This document shows positions 12,165-20,435 of a stretch of DNA of 64,000 nt, piece by piece (the first letter of the stretch is position 1; each line of letters starts with the position of its first letter). The notes beneath the pieces were generated by a model. That model made no database searches, had not been told where the DNA came from, and saw only the letters and a list, made by a program, of their open reading frames with translations. A program made the translations under genes and the position numbers. Origin of the DNA: Branchinecta lynchi (Eukaryota; Arthropoda; Branchiopoda; Anostraca; Branchinectidae); contig JAKZAP010000021.1 in assembly GCA_023053575.1 (NCBI GenBank), positions 1,571,790 to 1,635,789 on the forward strand. The letters are read 5' to 3'.

Positions 12165-12713
12165 GTGAATAGCGATGTTCTCAAGACGTGTTCGTCTTGC
12201 AGCGATTTTGCTCTCACCATGAGAATGCTGACAGCGTTCGCTTTCCACCAAACGATGGATACCCCACCAGCGTTCTACCGCTATGTTCAAATCTGTCCAT
12301 TTGAAGTATATCCAATCCTCGACTACTTTGAAGACACTTATATAGGAAGAACCTCAAAGGCCATCAGGGCAAGCAGAAATGCTCTCTTTCCTATCCCTGT
12401 CTGGAACGTCTTTGAACGCGTCGCAGAAGACCTTCCTAGGACTAACGACAATTTGAAGGATGGCATTCAGCATTCAGATATCATGCTGGAGCAGCTCATT
12501 AAAACATTTGTAAATCTATTTCGTTTCTGCTGCCGGAGCAGGGAAAAACAAAAATTAGTATTGAGGGATTTGTTGCTGGGTGCCCGAACCCAACCAAGAA
12601 GTGGAAGTACGAAGACTAACCTGCGACTGAAAAACATAGTAGGGAGATATTGGTCTAGTCAAACTGACGTACTCGAATATATGCGGGAAATCGCTGATAG
12701 ATACATGTTTTAA
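12165..12713 (+). pseudogene. MULE-type transposase, C-terminal fragment
   Basis: An open frame of 182 codons. It reads like the distal part of the FLYWCH/MULE transposase proteins common in arthropods. An LTAFAFHQ-type helix and LDYFEDTYIGR are followed by FPIPVWNVFERV and LPRTND (the family's WN...RTNN motif), then a C-terminal VLEYMREIADRYMF helix. The FLYWCH zinc finger and the catalytic DDE core, which lie upstream in full-length proteins, are absent between the TIR and this frame. The first methionine is therefore probably not a real start. The family's conserved acidic and histidine residues after RTNN are changed here. It is best read as a decayed fragment. The open frame could mean recent truncation. 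Confidence 0.75.
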
Positions 12714-12799
12714 TGCATTATATAGCCATACTATTTTAATGTAACAGAGTATTTAAGAATATATAGCTTAAAAACGAAATCCAACTTTGAAATCAGGCC

Positions 12800-12925
12800 C
12801 TCCGTGACGAAATGTCCGTATGATGAATTTTCCTAATGAAGAATTGTCCTTGTTACAAATTGCCCTGTGACCAATTGTCTGTGACGAACTGTCCTATGAC
12901 GAATTGTCCTGTGACGAATTGACCG
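12800..12925 (-). repeat. Right TIR of the MULE: tandem ~15-bp units
   Basis: Degenerate units on the theme CCTGTGACGAATTGT, complementary to the left array at 11796-11910. Confidence 0.8.
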
Positions 12926-12986
12926 GACACCTCGAAAAGAGATCGGTATATGGCACTTGAGCGGAGCTGCAAGTGCCATAAAAAGG

Positions 12987-13985
12987 AGGAATCAAAGCAT
13001 AATGGAATTAACACGACGACTGTATTTGTATGTGAAGAAGCACTCTCAACCTGATGTTATGGCGAGGGGTGTAGTAGTACCTTCCAAGCGTGAAGCCAAG
13101 ACGGCTTGACCTTCCACATTTTCTTTTCGGATCTACTAACTTAAAAACCGAACCCGGGAAGCTCCCTGCTCTCAACGAATCTTAACTAAGAGAGGTGGGG
13201 GATAAAATAAAACAAACATTTCAGACTTGACAAACCATGATGTACAAGCATTTGATAGAAACATATACTTAGCTCCCTTATGGAAACATAAGCTTATAAA
13301 ATCTCATTTGCCATTGTTTTGTTTAGTGCCTACGAATTGTTGGCGATTTGTCGACCGTGCCGAGTTTTGCTCGTCACGCAACGCAGACTTTGCCGGAATC
13401 TTCAACGTTCTAACTCTTCCAAACATAAGGATATGGGAAGCTTGGAAGTATTGTTGTTCATTCTGGAAGCTATAGTAGGCCATAAGATCTATCTTGTGTT
13501 TTGGACTACTTTCGTTTTGCTTAGTTTTCCCACATTTTAACCACGGCGCATTCAGTCTTCAAATGTTTTGCGCCCAGCCGTCGCGTCGGAGAGCAGAAAG
13601 GCTGGATGGAGTCGACAGGCGCTAACAAGAAAATCGCTAATTTGACGTGGAAAGTAATTGTAATTCAGAAGAACTATATGTCTGATCCACTTTATAGGTA
13701 CTTCATCTTTATCCTTGTAGGAAGGCGGAATTCGCCAATTGTGGCTGCTGCTCAGAAGCTTGGCATTTGAATCATTAACACTCGGCATGAGGTTAGTCTC
13801 CTATATTTCTTTATTAATCAACCGTCACTCCGTCATCTTCAAGGCTCCAAGAATGCATTACTTATTCTTCGTCATCGATCGAAGTGTTTTCATTATTTTC
13901 TTTTGCAAATTTCTTGTCTAGAAACTCCTCCACTCAAAACTGACGGCGAATCGTGTATACAAAAAAAATCGGATCCGTCAGCTAA
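12987..13985. other. Gene-free intronic sequence
   Basis: Several open frames of 60-82 codons on both strands around 13227-13921 show no recognisable domain. No exon fits the guanylate cyclase gene here. Confidence 0.4.
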
Positions 13986-14238
13986 GAGCGTGCTCAACCC
14001 TTCTAACAATAGTCACTATTAGTTACTATTTTCGTTCCAACCTCGTGAAAAGCTACTACACTGACCGTTCCAACCTTCTCGAAATAGCAACTAACAGTAA
14101 CTATTTGCGTAGTAAGCGTGGTAACTACGAATATCGGTGACGTGATTGACCGGATCGTGGCACGATATTTTGACACCAAGAAGCTAGGATTCGTGACATC
14201 ACGCGTAGTAACTACGGTAAATAAGGCGGAACACGCTC
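13986..14238. mobile_element. MITE family G, copy 1
   Basis: It starts GAGCGTGCTCAACCCTTCT and ends GGCGGAACACGCTC, an imperfect TIR on the theme GAGCGTGTTCCACC. The internal blocks GTAGTAACTACG and GTGACATCACG recur in the copy at 16292-16555. It has no coding capacity. Confidence 0.65.
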
Positions 14239-14479
14239 CAAGATTGACTACAGCGATATTTGGGCTACTTCTTGGCAAGTTTCCTCCCCGGATTATTTGG
14301 GGATGCTTAGACGAACTTCGCTTCGGCGGTATCCCTGTTCCTTTAGAACGTTTCTATCCGACTGTCGAACTGTAGTGGTTTGCGAGCAGTATTCACTGTA
14401 GCTCTAACACGTTCTTAATATATACTATTCGTCATGTTTAGAAAATGTTCGAGGGTATTCGAACCCCAACTGAGGCGCA

Positions 14480-15005
14480 TTTTTTTCTTTCAGTTCACTT
14501 CTTATCCTCGTCAGGCTATAGCTAAAAGAAACGAGACTGCAAATAAATTATCCTTTTATCGTCGTTTCCTAACATTTCATATTTACATTCATTCTACAAG
14601 GCTCAGTTCCTTTTTCAGTGCAAGGCCGCTACTGGCGCGTGGCCGGTTCGATTCTTTCTTTCAGTTCACTTCTTATCCTCGTCAGGCTATAGCTAAAAGA
14701 AACGAGACTGCAAAATAAATTATCCTTTTATCGTCGTTTCCTACACATTTCAATTTACATTCATTCTACAAGGTTCAGTTCCTTTTTCAGGACAAGGCCG
14801 CTACTGGCACGTGGCCGGTTCGATTTTTTCTTTCAGTTCACTTCTTATCCTCGTCAGGCTATAGCTAAAAGAAACGAAACTGCAAATAAATTATCCTTTT
14901 ATCGTCGTTTCCTACACATTTCATATTTACATTCATTCTACAAGGTTCAGTTCCTTCTCAGGACAAGGCCGCTACTGGCGCCTGGCTGGTTCGATGGGTT
15001 CCTCG
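14480..15005 (+). repeat. Tandem repeat, three ~172-bp units
   Basis: The block CAGTTCACTTCTTATCCTCG starts at 14491, 14662 and 14834, a period of 171-172 bp. Units are near-identical and end in CCGCTACTGGCGCGTGGCC-type sequence. Each unit begins with TTTCTTTCAG, which resembles a 3' splice site, but no exon-like frame continues from it. Confidence 0.85.
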
Positions 15006-15061
15006 TGTATCCTCTTCACCTTGGGAGTACACTGTAATAAAAAAAGAGGGAGCCAAGGATC

Positions 15062-15345
15062 AAAATAATAATTTCCATCAAATGCTCCAACTATTTATTA
15101 CAAATACGAATAAATTAAAAGCCCAAGACCAGTGTGGTACTTCTGAAGACATACAACAAGTAATCAATAAAGTCTATAATTCTTTGCTAATCAAACGTGG
15201 CAAATTTGATCATCTAGAAAAAAAGACATTCGGCGTGGGTTTTTTCTCGACCCAAAAGAGCAGCCCGGCAATCAAGTTCAAATCTAAATAAACTGGAGGC
15301 TTGCGATCAGCAAAAGAAGGTAAACAGAATGTTTGGATTAGGTCT
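15062..15345 (+). repeat. Dispersed repeat R, copy 2
   Basis: Inverted relative to 240-545. The 69-codon frame inside it is only partly conserved between the two copies. Family unknown. Confidence 0.6.
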
Positions 15346-15519
15346 TTAAGGGGGTTAATTATTTTCTGGGAATGGTGGGGGGCTTCTTGGTATCTTACGC
15401 TCTACATCAACAAGAGTAATTGTTTCTTTTGGTAATTTTGTGCAAAAAGCACTCGAGTTGGGAAGTGCTGTTTCTTAGTTTGTTATTTTGTTTAGTTTCC
15501 TTTGAGTTGTAAAATCTTT

Positions 15520-15660
15520 CAGTATTTGCTACTGGGATTAATCTTGTCTTTATTGAGATAAGATTATCCCTAATTCGGATTGATTTAATCCCAATAGAGA
15601 TAAGATTAATCACAGTAGCAAATACTGCATCCTTATTCGGAGAAACTTTTTCAAGTGTAG
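15520..15660. mobile_element. Hairpin MITE, degraded copy
   Basis: Inverted arms are built on CAGTATTTGCTACTG at about 15521-15535 and CAGTAGCAAATACTGCA at about 15613-15629. The right outer arm (CCTTATTCGGAGAAACTTTTTCAAGTG) is still recognisable, but the left outer arm has decayed. It is related to the intact element at 43879-44053. Confidence 0.6.
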
Positions 15661-15745
15661 GGCTTGGGTCTAACTCGTTTTTTTACTCCTTTCTTTTATG
15701 GTTGTGACGGTTTATGAATTAAATAAATAAATAAAAAATACTCAC

Positions 15746-15836
15746 TGACGCATCTCTCTCCGCGGAATCCACAGGGCGGTTCATCTAAGGGTGGAGATTC
15801 AGCTAAGCACTCAATATCTCCGATTATTTCAAGCTC
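15746..15836 (-). CDS. Receptor guanylate cyclase exon: extracellular juxtamembrane
   Basis: It encodes about 30 residues including PPLDEPPCGFRGERC. This is the Pro-rich, Cys-containing segment that in natriuretic-peptide-type receptor cyclases links the ligand-binding domain to the transmembrane helix (family pattern PPxDxPxCGF). The acceptor is TTTTTTTTTAG at 15837-15838. The donor is GTCA|GTGAGT at 15746/15745. It enters on a codon boundary after the 30349-30490 exon and leaves after one base, matching the exon at 10347-10543. The intron to the previous exon is 14.5 kb and contains the virus-like transposon at 18145-25819. Confidence 0.85.
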
Positions 15837-15939
15837 CTAAAAAAAAAATTCTTAGCACATAGGGCATTTCCACTTAATTAATTTTCTTTTTTTTTAGATT
15901 ATGGTATTAAAGGTTAATCTAGTGAGAGTGTTCTTGTCC

Positions 15940-16096
15940 TTTTTTTTTTTTTTTTTTTATTATTATTGGTTGAGAATCAGAGGATTGCAGCCGTCCATCA
16001 TCAGGCTTTTTGAGCTTTCCCCGGGCGGTTGTGTGTTTGTATAGTTTATTTTGTAATTAGTAGCAAATAAAGCAAGTCAAGTCAAGTCAAATTATT
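15940..16096 (+). mobile_element. 3' stub of a non-LTR retrotransposon, (AAGTC)n tail
   Basis: It ends with TAGTAGCAAATAAAGCAAGTCAAGTCAAGTCAA: a polyadenylation-like AATAAA followed by a pentanucleotide tail, typical of 5'-truncated CR1-like elements. There is no coding region left. Confidence 0.5.
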
Positions 16097-16291
16097 TTAA
16101 TTTTGGGATTTCTATTCTTATTTATCACAGTTGCAGTGTGATTTATCGTACGGGCTGATTGAAGACCTTTTTCTGACCTTTTCTCTTGTTTTTATACAGT
16201 ACTCTTGAACTTCAAGAATTTCACCTGGTTTACTGGAATTTTTTAGTCCAACCGCCAATACTACCCTTGAAATCAGATTTTTGACTCTATG

Positions 16292-16555
16292 AGCGTGTTC
16301 CATCCTACTTACCGTAATTACTACGCATGACGTCACGAATTCTGGCTTTTGCCGTCAAGGCTGGAACAATTTTTCTATTTTCCAGCAGAATATCATGCCC
16401 CGGGCGAATCCAACATATCACGTTACAGAGATCCGTAGTAACTACGCTTACGACGCTCCCGAGCGTGGTAAGCAAATAGTTATTATTAGTTACTTTTTCG
16501 AGAAGGTCGGAACGGTGAGCAAAGGTTGGAACGGATAGAAGGGTGGAACACGCTC
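16292..16555. mobile_element. MITE family G, copy 2
   Basis: It starts GAGCGTGTTCCATCC and ends GGGTGGAACACGCTC, with TAT on both sides (16289-16291 and 16556-16558). It is inverted relative to the internal blocks of 13986-14238. Superfamily uncertain. Confidence 0.7.
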
Positions 16556-16569
16556 TATAAGTCAATTGT

Positions 16570-17664
16570 AAAAGTTTAAATGAAAAGCTAACTTACTTTT
16601 GTATCATTTAACTCAATACATTGCATTTTTTGGATTTTGTTAAAGTTCAATGGGCACATCAAACTACCCTAATTCCACTCTGTAACAACCTAGGAACAAT
16701 GCTTAGCAGCTTTTTCAACAGTTTCCTCTCTGTGATATTTCAAAGCGTAATTTTTTGGGCCAGAAAATGGTCAATTTACTAGCTTGGAAAAAGATAAAAG
16801 TGATGTTTCTTATAACACTTAGTAGATCTTTATTTTATGCATTAATCAGCTTGTATAATTCAGATTTGAATAGGTTATTTGTTTTCGAATGATTTTTGTA
16901 GCTATGTTATTATTTATAAGCTTATAGCATATTCTGGTACATATTATAAAGCAAGCTAATCAAGCTTGACAACACTATTCCACAAAGAAAAACTTTTAAT
17001 AGGCACTTTAAGCCATGGAGCTTCTGATGAAACACTAGAACAATCAGGTAAACTGCATCTGCGGCTTCACTTTGGTGACATCTCAAATATATCCTTTTCT
17101 ATCAAGCATTGCTGGGAGTTTTTGAATTTCCTGCCACGATATCCCAGCTCCTTAGATTTGGATCGCCGAAATGCCAGAGAGGTAAAGACAAGGGATAACA
17201 AGAAAACGGTCGATTTTCGTAGCGCCTTCTAAGGGAAGTCGGAAATATTTATTTGTGAAGCATTTAATACAAAGTAAAGCATTAGAAGTGTCCATTGTGC
17301 TTTAAGGGATTTTTTTTTTATTTTCCACTATTTGCTCTAGAATGTGGTTCAGAATATCTGCGGTCGTCCTCACAACGCAAATTTCTACTATGACGCCGAA
17401 AAATTTAATCTCAATACATAACGGAAGGTAGCTCACTGCGCCAACACTTATCTTTCGTAAATCGTTTTCGTCGAGCATACAACACAGACACAAGCGCATA
17501 GAGCATACAAATCAGACAAGGAAATTCCACTATTTGAAAGTAGATTATTCGTGAAAACGGAGCAGCGAAGTAACGCATTTTCGCCGGGTTTTGAAGCTTC
17601 TTCAAGTGAATAAATGATGGCTAAATACATTGTCCTATCTAAGCCCTTTTCAGTTAAACTTTAA
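16570..17664. mobile_element. MITE family E, copy 3 (carries a TTAA element)
   Basis: The outer ends are AAAGTTTAAATGAAAAG and CTTTTCAGTTAAACTTT, and the internal parts match 761-1210. It is enlarged by the TTAA-flanked insertion at 16644-17301. Confidence 0.65.
16644..17301. mobile_element. TTAA-flanked element, copy 2
   Basis: Flanked by TTAA at 16640-16643 and 17302-17305. The sequence is close to 7770-8302 except for about 130 extra bases near 16830-16965, itself probably an insertion. It interrupts family E at a different place from copy 1, which shows independent transposition. Confidence 0.65.
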
Positions 17665-18144
17665 ACATGGCTGATATGACAACCTTCACCTGGTTTGAGC
17701 AAGCAAAAATACAGGCTGTAGGTATTTTTAGAGCTGTGTCAGGGGACACTTTTTGGAAGACGTGTAATGTAACGACACGAATTTTTTAAATGCAAATATT
17801 TATAACAACTTTCGCAAAGTCCTTTAGCTCGAATAGTCTCATTCAGAGGTGTTACTAGTCAAAATGTTTGGGGGGAGGGGGGCAAGGTATTTACCGACTG
17901 GCTGGTAATTTTTAACCGTCAATTTTTGCAAATAAAAACGACTATTGTTGAGCAAAAATGACTGTATTGACCAAGAATCGGCTGATTTTAAGAAAAAGTA
18001 CTATTTTTAAGAAAAAATTGACTATTTTACGAGAAAACGACTGATTTAAAAAAAATAGACTGTTCTCCACGACAAAATCGACTGTTTTCACAAAAAATCG
18101 GCTATTTTTTACCGACTGGCCGACAACTGCGGGGGGGGGGGGGA

Positions 18145-18365
18145 AGTAGTATAGGTCATAATTGATACAGGCGGGCATATGGTACATGCCGCTTCAAATT
18201 CATGGTCAGATTGAAGCGGCAGGTACCATATGCCCGGCCTGTATCAATCATGTGATATCAGTGTGAGCTAGAAACCTTAAACTAACGTTATGGGCGAGGG
18301 GGGAGTGTGTAGAAGGAGTGGGCATATGTAGGGAAGGGGTAGAAAGTGCCCTAACCCCCCATCCC
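18145..18365 (+). repeat. Left TIR of the virus-like transposon
   Basis: 221 bp, matching 25599-25819 in reverse complement with about four differences by eye. It contains the hairpin at 18161-18248. It is non-coding apart from a shadow frame. Confidence 0.9.
18161..18248. repeat. Hairpin inside the left TIR
   Basis: Arms at 18161-18197 and 18211-18248 pair over about 37 bases with one bulge and one mismatch (ATTGATACAGGC at the base, GCCGCTTCAA at the tip). The loop is 13 bases. The same structure occurs in the right TIR (about 25716-25803). Confidence 0.85.
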
Positions 18366-18438
18366 TCCTTCCACCTTCCCCCACCGTTGAATCGGTCCAT
18401 CTGTTTGGGTGGGGAGATTGAAAATGACCAAAAACTAT

Positions 18439-18511
18439 TGGCATTGGTGGGTATCGATCCGGGGACCTTTGGATCACATGTTGACAGCTCTACCAGTTGA
18501 GCCATTGAGTC
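18439..18511 (-). tRNA. tRNA-like sequence (A and B boxes only)
   Basis: On the minus strand there is a good A box, TGGCTCAACTGG (18493-18504), and a near-consensus B box, GGATCGATACC (18450-18460), 32 bases apart, as in tRNA genes. The acceptor arms do not pair and the anticodon stem is poor. It is either a tRNA relic or a Pol III-type promoter, not a functional tRNA. It lies inside the virus-like transposon, just past the left TIR. Confidence 0.35.
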
Positions 18512-18691
18512 TTGTACTTGAAGACGGGGCTTGCGTGGTGTTGATGTGCATAGTTTGAATGCCGGATATGAACTGACAGAATAATGAGGATGCACATGGT
18601 GTTATTGGACTTTCGCTACCGGAAATGAGGGGGTTGACAGGAATAAGGGTGTGAACAGGGGTGAAATACTTCTTCGCTATTTTACAAAAAT

Positions 18692-18743
18692 GAGCGTACC
18701 TTAGCCCCCTGAGTCTTATGAAAAGGGCGCCTAAGGCACGCTC
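18692..18743. repeat. Hairpin downstream of the tRNA-like gene
   Basis: GAGCGTACCTTAG (18692-18704) pairs with CTAAGGCACGCTC (18731-18743), a 13-base stem with one mismatch and a 26-base loop. It contains the T-run that could end a Pol III transcript of the neighbouring tRNA-like gene. Confidence 0.6.
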
Positions 18744-18747
18744 ATAG

Positions 18748-18819
18748 GACCTCGCCAGGAATCGAACCTGGGACCGCTAGTTCAGAGTTTAGCGTGGTAA
18801 CCATCATACCACCGAGGTC
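18748..18819 (-). tRNA. tRNA-like gene, possibly tRNA-Gln(CTG)-derived
   Basis: A 72-base sequence on the minus strand. It has a perfect 7-bp acceptor stem (GACCTCG with CGAGGTC), an A box TGGTATGATGG, a B box GGTTCGATTCC and a fully pairable T arm. The anticodon region reads CTCTGAA as in tRNA-Gln(CTG). The anticodon stem is only four clean pairs around an oversized loop, as if a base were lost, so function is doubtful. A TTTT Pol III terminator (AAAA on the plus strand, 18721-18724) lies 24 bases downstream. It is carried within the virus-like transposon, which is unusual for this group. Confidence 0.6.
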
Positions 18820-19195
18820 ATTTATTTTGAACTTATTAAGTGAGTATAGTATAGTGCATAACGAATCCATATTATGCGCAGAGTTGATGCACTTTCACTC
18901 TCTGGAATGATAATGAGGCCGGTAAGGGTGATGAACTGGTCATCTGAATGTGATTACCCTTTTCCACCTTATTCCTTGGGGGGTTGTTCTACTTTCACTA
19001 TCGGAAGTGAGAATCAGGACAGGAGGGGGTTGACCTGATTATGATAATGTATTCAGTCTTTCCCCTTCTCTTCTCTAGGGGATTGCATTTTTTCTTGGAA
19101 CTAATTTAAATACAGGAAGGGGTGACCTGATTATACTTGACCTACCCTGATAAGGGAGGTGAACTAGTATAAACTAGTTATACAAAACCGGTTTT
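18820..19195. promoter_or_regulatory. Iterated upstream region of the Cys-rich gene
   Basis: This non-coding stretch inside the transposon contains recurring short motifs. TGACCTGATTAT occurs near 19031 and again at 19123. GGGGGTTGAC occurs near 18631 and again near 19025, and GGAAGTGAG-like words are scattered. This could be an enhancer or a replication origin for an element with no polymerase gene. That role is inference. Confidence 0.35.
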
Positions 19196-19199
19196 CCCC

Positions 19200-19227
19200 T
19201 ATAAAAAGTGGAAGGACGCTTCAGTTC
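19200..19227 (+). promoter_or_regulatory. TATA box and initiator of the Cys-rich gene
   Basis: TATAAAAAG at 19200-19208 is followed about 20 bases later by TCAGTTC (19221-19227). This matches the arthropod initiator consensus TCAKTY at close to the right distance. The first exon starts just downstream. Confidence 0.65.
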
Positions 19228-19272
19228 GGTATGCAGTCGAACAGTGTACATCATAGTGATAACAAGTATACC

Positions 19273-19290
19273 ATGATGGCAGAATCACTT
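19273..19290 (+). CDS. Cys-rich protein, exon 1
   Basis: A short first coding exon (six codons, MMAESL) with ATACCATGATGG around the start. It ends at the donor CTT|GTAAGT. The intron 19291-19588 ends in TTTTTTTCTTTTCAG. The splice joins in frame to the long frame at 19589. This is a predicted gene model; splicing is inferred from the consensus sites. Confidence 0.6.
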
Positions 19291-19588
19291 GTAAGTAACT
19301 TTTGAACTTGTTTTCTTTTCTGTTTTTATTTCTTTTTTCTGTTTTCAAGACAATATTTTTGATTGTAGAGTAAATATAAGACAAGAAGATTTGATAAAAA
19401 TAAGAAAATATTGTTTTTGACATAACATTCTCTGAGAGTGTTGTAGTATAACTGACTAGTATGCACTACTTTTATCATTCAGATTCTTCCATTTGTATAT
19501 CTTCACCTTTTGTCTGTCCGCCCATTATATACGATCGACGTTTGTATAAGTATTTATTTTTTTATATATCTTGTTTTTTTCTTTTCAG

Positions 19589-20302
19589 ATCCTTACAAAC
19601 TGTCCGTATTGCAACTACGTTTTGGGGACGCAGCTGTGTGATCGGTGTTTCGAGCCTGCAGGAGACATTGATATGAATGTATGCGGATTCTGCGAGCCCT
19701 GTGGTCGGCATGGAGGTCCATCAGGGATAGTCTACAACTGCAAAGGTTGTATGAAACTGGCCTGTTCCGACCACGCAGCAGGATTTCTATGTGGGGACTG
19801 CCACATGGATCTCTGCTGTCAATGGCGTGACAACGCGCCGGAAAACATCAGCAAATGTCATATTGGAGAAGACCCGGAAGAGCTAAGGATGTTCTACGAG
19901 ACGACGGGGTTCACTGTCCATTACATGATGATGGATGGGCCCCGTCTTCGTCAAATGTCTACCGATGTCCTTCCAGATGCCCCCGAGGAGGAAGTGAAGG
20001 AGAGATTCAAGATTTGGTTCCTCCGTCACAGTTGCCACCAGCCGTTTCTTCCAGGGTATATCTATAACCCTGGCGATTTTATCTGCCAGATTACGCCAGC
20101 AGAGATGTCCACGAACCAGATGATTCAACGATTGAACTGGAGCCAGCTCGAGACGTTCAATATATGCATGTGGAACACGTTCTCCAATACTACCTACACC
20201 CGTAACACGGATCCACTAGAGAACGAGTTCTACTGTCGGAGGTGCAACCCGAACAAGTCATCGCAACAGATCGAGTCCAATATGGAAAGAATGATGATAT
20301 GA
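19589..20302 (+). CDS. Cys-rich putative zinc-binding protein, exon 2
   Basis: It encodes about 237 residues. The N-terminal third is packed with Cys/His pairs (CPYCNY, LCDRC, CGFCEPCGRH, CKGCMKLACSDH, CGDCHMDLCC), suggesting two or more zinc-ribbon or RING/B-box-like folds. Another pair (CRRC) lies near the C terminus. The middle is acidic with a predicted alpha/beta character. I do not recognise the family. It is the only gene on the plus strand of the transposon, has its own TATA/Inr promoter and an intron, and ends tail-to-tail with the protease gene. By position it resembles an early regulatory gene opposite a late structural cluster. That role is inference. The frame is also open upstream to 19571 inside the intron. 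Confidence 0.75.
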   Translation: MLTNCPYCNYVLGTQLCDRCFEPAGDIDMNVCGFCEPCGRHGGPSGIVYNCKGCMKLACSDHAAGFLCGDCHMDLCCQWRDNAPENISKCHIGEDPEELRMFYETTGFTVHYMMMDGPRLRQMSTDVLPDAPEEEVKERFKIWFLRHSCHQPFLPGYIYNPGDFICQITPAEMSTNQMIQRLNWSQLETFNICMWNTFSNTTYTRNTDPLENEFYCRRCNPNKSSQQIESNMERMMI

Positions 20303-20391
20303 ATATTTATTTGTGTGTTATTAGTTGATGTATGTGTATATATTTTTTTATGTTCCATCTATAGACAGTTTTTTTTGTTCTATTTTCAAGC

Positions 20392-20397
20392 AATAAA
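20392..20397 (+). terminator. Polyadenylation signal of the Cys-rich gene
   Basis: AATAAA 90 bases after the stop codon. It faces the opposing signal at 20430-20435. Confidence 0.65.
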
Positions 20398-20429
20398 ATA
20401 GACGTTAGAATGTTGAAAAAAAACAGTGT

Positions 20430-20435
20430 TTTATT
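20430..20435 (-). terminator. Polyadenylation signal of the structural cluster
   Basis: On the minus strand AATAAA overlaps the region of the protease stop codon (TAA at 20433-20431). The two convergent transcription units are only about 35 bases apart between their signals. Confidence 0.6.

Larger units (their letters stand above)
11790..12932. mobile_element. Mutator-like element (MULE) remnant
   Basis: It is flanked by CGAAAAG at 11783-11789 and 12933-12939, a plausible core of a 9-bp-class duplication (the flanks diverge after 7 bases). Both ends consist of tandem units of about 14-15 bp: GGACAATTCGTCACA on the left (11796-11910) and the complement TGTGACGAATTGTCC on the right (12800-12925). 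The interior encodes only the C-terminal part of a MULE-type transposase, so it is not autonomous. It was inserted into a family B repeat. Confidence 0.8.
10588..12986 (+). repeat. Repeat family B, copy 2 (split by a Mutator-like element)
   Basis: It begins with an AACAAGAGCTGGAAGGTC-type start and ends with an intact 3' hairpin, TATGGCACTTG ... CAAGTGCCATAAAAA, at about 12950-12985. The segment 11790-12932 is a later insertion. Without it the repeat is about 1.25 kb. C-rich runs at about 11009-11020 and 11116-11127 belong to the body. Confidence 0.75.

Noticed and set aside
18366..19272. Possible DNA polymerase B or ATPase gene in the left part of the virus-like element
   Set aside because: No frame longer than about 60 codons outside the TIR shadow, and no polymerase or Walker motifs in any listed frame.
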